Shown here: in pieces, positions 14,156-15,462 of the stretch
How positions within the stretch are numbered: the stretch's first letter is position 1
Layout: each line of letters opens with the position of its first letter
Origin: DAOVQB01 sp023128935
GTDB taxonomy: Bacteria > Eisenbacteria > RBG-16-71-46 > CAIMUX01 > WJJG01
Assembly (NCBI GenBank): GCA_030628905.1
Contig: DAOVQB010000099.1
Span: forward strand, 1 to 15,462
Reading direction: 5' to 3'
Length of the DNA: 15,462 nucleotides
The notes under the pieces: generated by a model
What the model was told of the DNA's origin: nothing
The model's input: only the letters and a program-made list of their open reading frames with translations
Database searches by the model: none
Translations under genes and position numbers: made by a program

Positions 14156-15064
14156 ATGGGTGCGTACGAACGAGTCTGGGTAGTCGGGGCCGGCGCGGTC
14201 GGCTCGGCGATGGCGGCCCTGTTGGAGCTGTCAGGGCGGGCGGAAGTCACGCTTGTCGGCTCGAGCATCCATTGGGCAGCAGTCCGTGCCGGTGGGTTGA
14301 TCTTCGAGATCGAAGGGGCAGAGCCGATCACCCTCTCCTTGGCTACAGCTTCTACTGACAGTCTACCCGAGCTCGGCGATCGGGATCTCGTCCTGTTGAC
14401 CGGGAAACTGACCCGCATCGAGGCCACCGTGGACGCACTGCGCGACAGAGTCAGTCAGAAGGTCGGCGTGATTGCACTTCAGAATGGCCTTGGCGTTGCG
14501 GATCTCGCCGGCAGACTGATGAGGCGGCCGGTGGATCGCGGTCTGGTCTATTTCGGAGCCCATAGCCCTGTCCCTGGACGGGTCCGTTACTACGCGGGCG
14601 AGATCAGGCTCAGGCGTTCGGCTCAAACGGAGGCTCTGTGCGCTATGTTCTCCGGGACGAGCCTGTCTTGCGATCTGATCGAGGATCTCCGGCTGGCCGA
14701 GTGGTCCAAGCTGGCCATCAACTGCCTTGCGAATCCCTTGGCTGGCCTGCTCGGCGTGAGCAACGCGCGGATCAGCGCGCCATCCCTCAATCCGGCCAAG
14801 GAAGCCATCTTGGATGAGATCCGCGCTGTGGCATCCGCCGAGGGCGTTAGTCTGACCCTGTCTGTGGATGAGTTCAATCGCTACAGCGGCGGTTCAACGG
14901 GTGGCAATATGGCATCTCTCTGGATTGATCTGGCCAGAGGTCAACCGACAGAGATTGAGTTCCTCAACGGAGCTGTCGTTGAGGTGGGTCGCAAGCGTGG
15001 CATACCGACCCCCGTCAATGAACTCGTGGTGAATCTGATAAAATTCCTGGAGCAGAGTGAGTGA
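14156..15064 (+). CDS. panE: 2-dehydropantoate 2-reductase (ketopantoate reductase)
   Basis: 302 residues, cytoplasmic. It reduces ketopantoate to pantoate with NADPH in the pantothenate/coenzyme A pathway. The Rossmann glycine motif GAGAVGS is at 11-17. K84 is in 'LLTGKLTR' and N110 in 'LQNGLG'. Catalytic K185 and N189 lie in 'WSKLAINCLANPLAGLLGV', and E267 is in 'GQPTEIEFLNG', followed by 'IPTPVNELVVNLI', as in characterised KPRs. I chose ATG 14156 because GAGGAGGG (14146-14153) lies immediately upstream and MGAYERVWVVGAG matches the family start; ATG 14135 would add seven residues. Other oxidoreductases of the ApbA/PanE family act on different 2-keto acids, so the substrate is likely but not proven. 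It is back to back with the truncated transporter remnant and convergent with the HNH gene. Confidence 0.9.
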   Translation: MGAYERVWVVGAGAVGSAMAALLELSGRAEVTLVGSSIHWAAVRAGGLIFEIEGAEPITLSLATASTDSLPELGDRDLVLLTGKLTRIEATVDALRDRVSQKVGVIALQNGLGVADLAGRLMRRPVDRGLVYFGAHSPVPGRVRYYAGEIRLRRSAQTEALCAMFSGTSLSCDLIEDLRLAEWSKLAINCLANPLAGLLGVSNARISAPSLNPAKEAILDEIRAVASAEGVSLTLSVDEFNRYSGGSTGGNMASLWIDLARGQPTEIEFLNGAVVEVGRKRGIPTPVNELVVNLIKFLEQSE

Positions 15065-15111
15065 GGGCGCAACTTGCAGGCATCGTCCTAAGATGTGTTT
15101 TCTCAGCCCCG

Positions 15112-15179
15112 GATGTTGCCTGACCCCCGATGTTACGTGGCCCCCGCTGTTACCTGGCCCCCCGTGTTGCCTGGCCCCT
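15112..15179 (+). repeat. Imperfect tandem repeat, 4 x 17 bp, downstream of panE
   Basis: Units at 15112-15128, 15129-15145, 15146-15162 and 15163-15179 share the consensus g-tGTTaCcTGgCCCCC with one to four differences each. The unit length is not a multiple of three and I see no coding use. It directly precedes a second, unrelated repeat block. Confidence 0.85.
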
Positions 15180-15180
15180 A

Positions 15181-15270
15181 TCACTCGAGATGACTCGAGA
15201 TCACGCACGGTCACTAGAGATCTCTCGAGATCACGCACGGTCACTAGAGATCTCTCACGATCATTCAAGA
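15181..15270. repeat. Decamer-periodic repeat block containing an exact 2 x 30-bp tandem repeat
   Basis: From 15181 the sequence falls into consecutive 10-mers resembling TCACTCGAGA: TCACTCGAGA, TGACTCGAGA, TCACGCACGG, TCACTAGAGA, TCTCTCGAGA, and so on. Three decamers form a higher-order 30-bp unit present twice without mismatch (15196-15225 and 15226-15255). Palindromic pieces are frequent (TCTCGAGA, AGAGATCTCT). The block runs to the stop codon and last residues of the HNH gene (15261 onwards). Confidence 0.88.
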
Positions 15271-15462
15271 ACACGCTTGAGCAGCCGCCCGTCTAACTTC
15301 TTATCATGCCAGAGTTTATGGCATGCACTGCACAACACTGTGAGGTTTTCTGGGTCGTTCGTGCCACCCAGCTCGCGCGGAACGATGTGATGAACCTCCA
15401 TGAAGCGCGTATTCCTGCATCCAGGGGCCTGGCAGCGGTGCCGATCGCGTATCAGCACCGCG
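15261..15462 (-). CDS. HNH endonuclease, C-terminal part at window edge
   Basis: The last ~67 residues of a leftward gene; its start lies beyond the right edge. 'AVLIRDRHRCQAPGCRN' opens the HNH fold, followed by 'MEVHHIVPRELGG' (HH metal/catalytic histidine), 'NDPENLTVLCSACH' (central N and the second Cys pair) and a final H in 'KLWHDKK'. The cysteine pairs C-x4-C and C-x2-C would hold a structural zinc. HNH nucleases nick or cut DNA; the biological role (restriction, homing, phage, toxin or element maintenance) depends on the missing N-terminal part. The reading frame stays open through the right edge, consistent with an N-terminal extension. The gene ends within the decamer repeat block and converges with panE. 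Confidence 0.85.
   Translation of the reverse strand, partial: AVLIRDRHRCQAPGCRNTRFMEVHHIVPRELGGTNDPENLTVLCSACHKLWHDKKLDGRLLKRVLE

Noticed and set aside
15196..15255. Two identical 30-bp repeats as a possible CRISPR array
   Set aside because: The copies are directly adjacent with no spacers, and no cas genes are nearby.
14894..15274. Minus-strand 126-residue frame with a 10-residue repeat (VRDLERSLVT)
   Set aside because: The repeat is a by-product of the 30-bp DNA repeat, and the remainder is antisense to the conserved end of panE.

Overview
The window is moderately GC-rich chromosomal DNA from a Gram-negative bacterium. A TonB-dependent outer-membrane receptor, a lipobox-bearing thioredoxin-like lipoprotein and a periplasmic VKOR-DsbA oxidase all require a periplasm and outer membrane. 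The multi-domain redox fusion, the phosphodiesterase ending in a 'LKSLGYLE' tail and the rearranged CheA suggest a deltaproteobacterium-like or candidate-phylum lineage. That is inference only: there is no rRNA or other taxonomic marker. I found no rRNA, tRNA or CRISPR array.

Layout, left to right. (1) The left edge holds the first 36 codons of a leftward gene resembling an IS256-type transposase. (2) A rightward gene encodes VKOR fused to two DsbA-like domains, the second without its CxxC. (3) A leftward membrane-anchored type I phosphodiesterase/alkaline-phosphatase-superfamily protein diverges across a ~316-nt gap from (4) a rightward, unusually cysteine-rich TonB-dependent receptor. (5) A rightward oligoendopeptidase F. 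(6) A leftward thioredoxin/TPR lipoprotein. (7) A leftward two-gene cheY-cheA operon with an 8-nt overlap. This CheA has its domains in a permuted order (P3-P4-P5 first, HPt and a P2-like domain last). (8) Rightward cysteine synthase. (9) A leftward remnant of an EamA transporter, back to back with (10) rightward ketopantoate reductase (panE). (11) A repeat-rich gap with 17-bp and 10/30-bp tandem repeats. (12) The C-terminal end of a leftward HNH endonuclease running off the right edge.

How the genes relate: most are unconnected housekeeping or envelope genes in alternating orientations. Two threads stand out. One is extracytoplasmic thiol-disulfide chemistry: the VKOR-DsbA-DsbA fusion, the CGQC lipoprotein, and between them a receptor with eight cysteines in its mature part. 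The other is a compact two-component phosphorelay (CheY + permuted CheA) with no receptor, CheW, CheR or CheB in view. Short tandem duplications with units of 15 to 30 bp recur at five unrelated places, mostly between genes.

The best candidate for something undescribed is the permuted CheA. Second are the half-inactivated VKOR-DsbA-DsbA fusion and the decamer repeat array beside the HNH gene.
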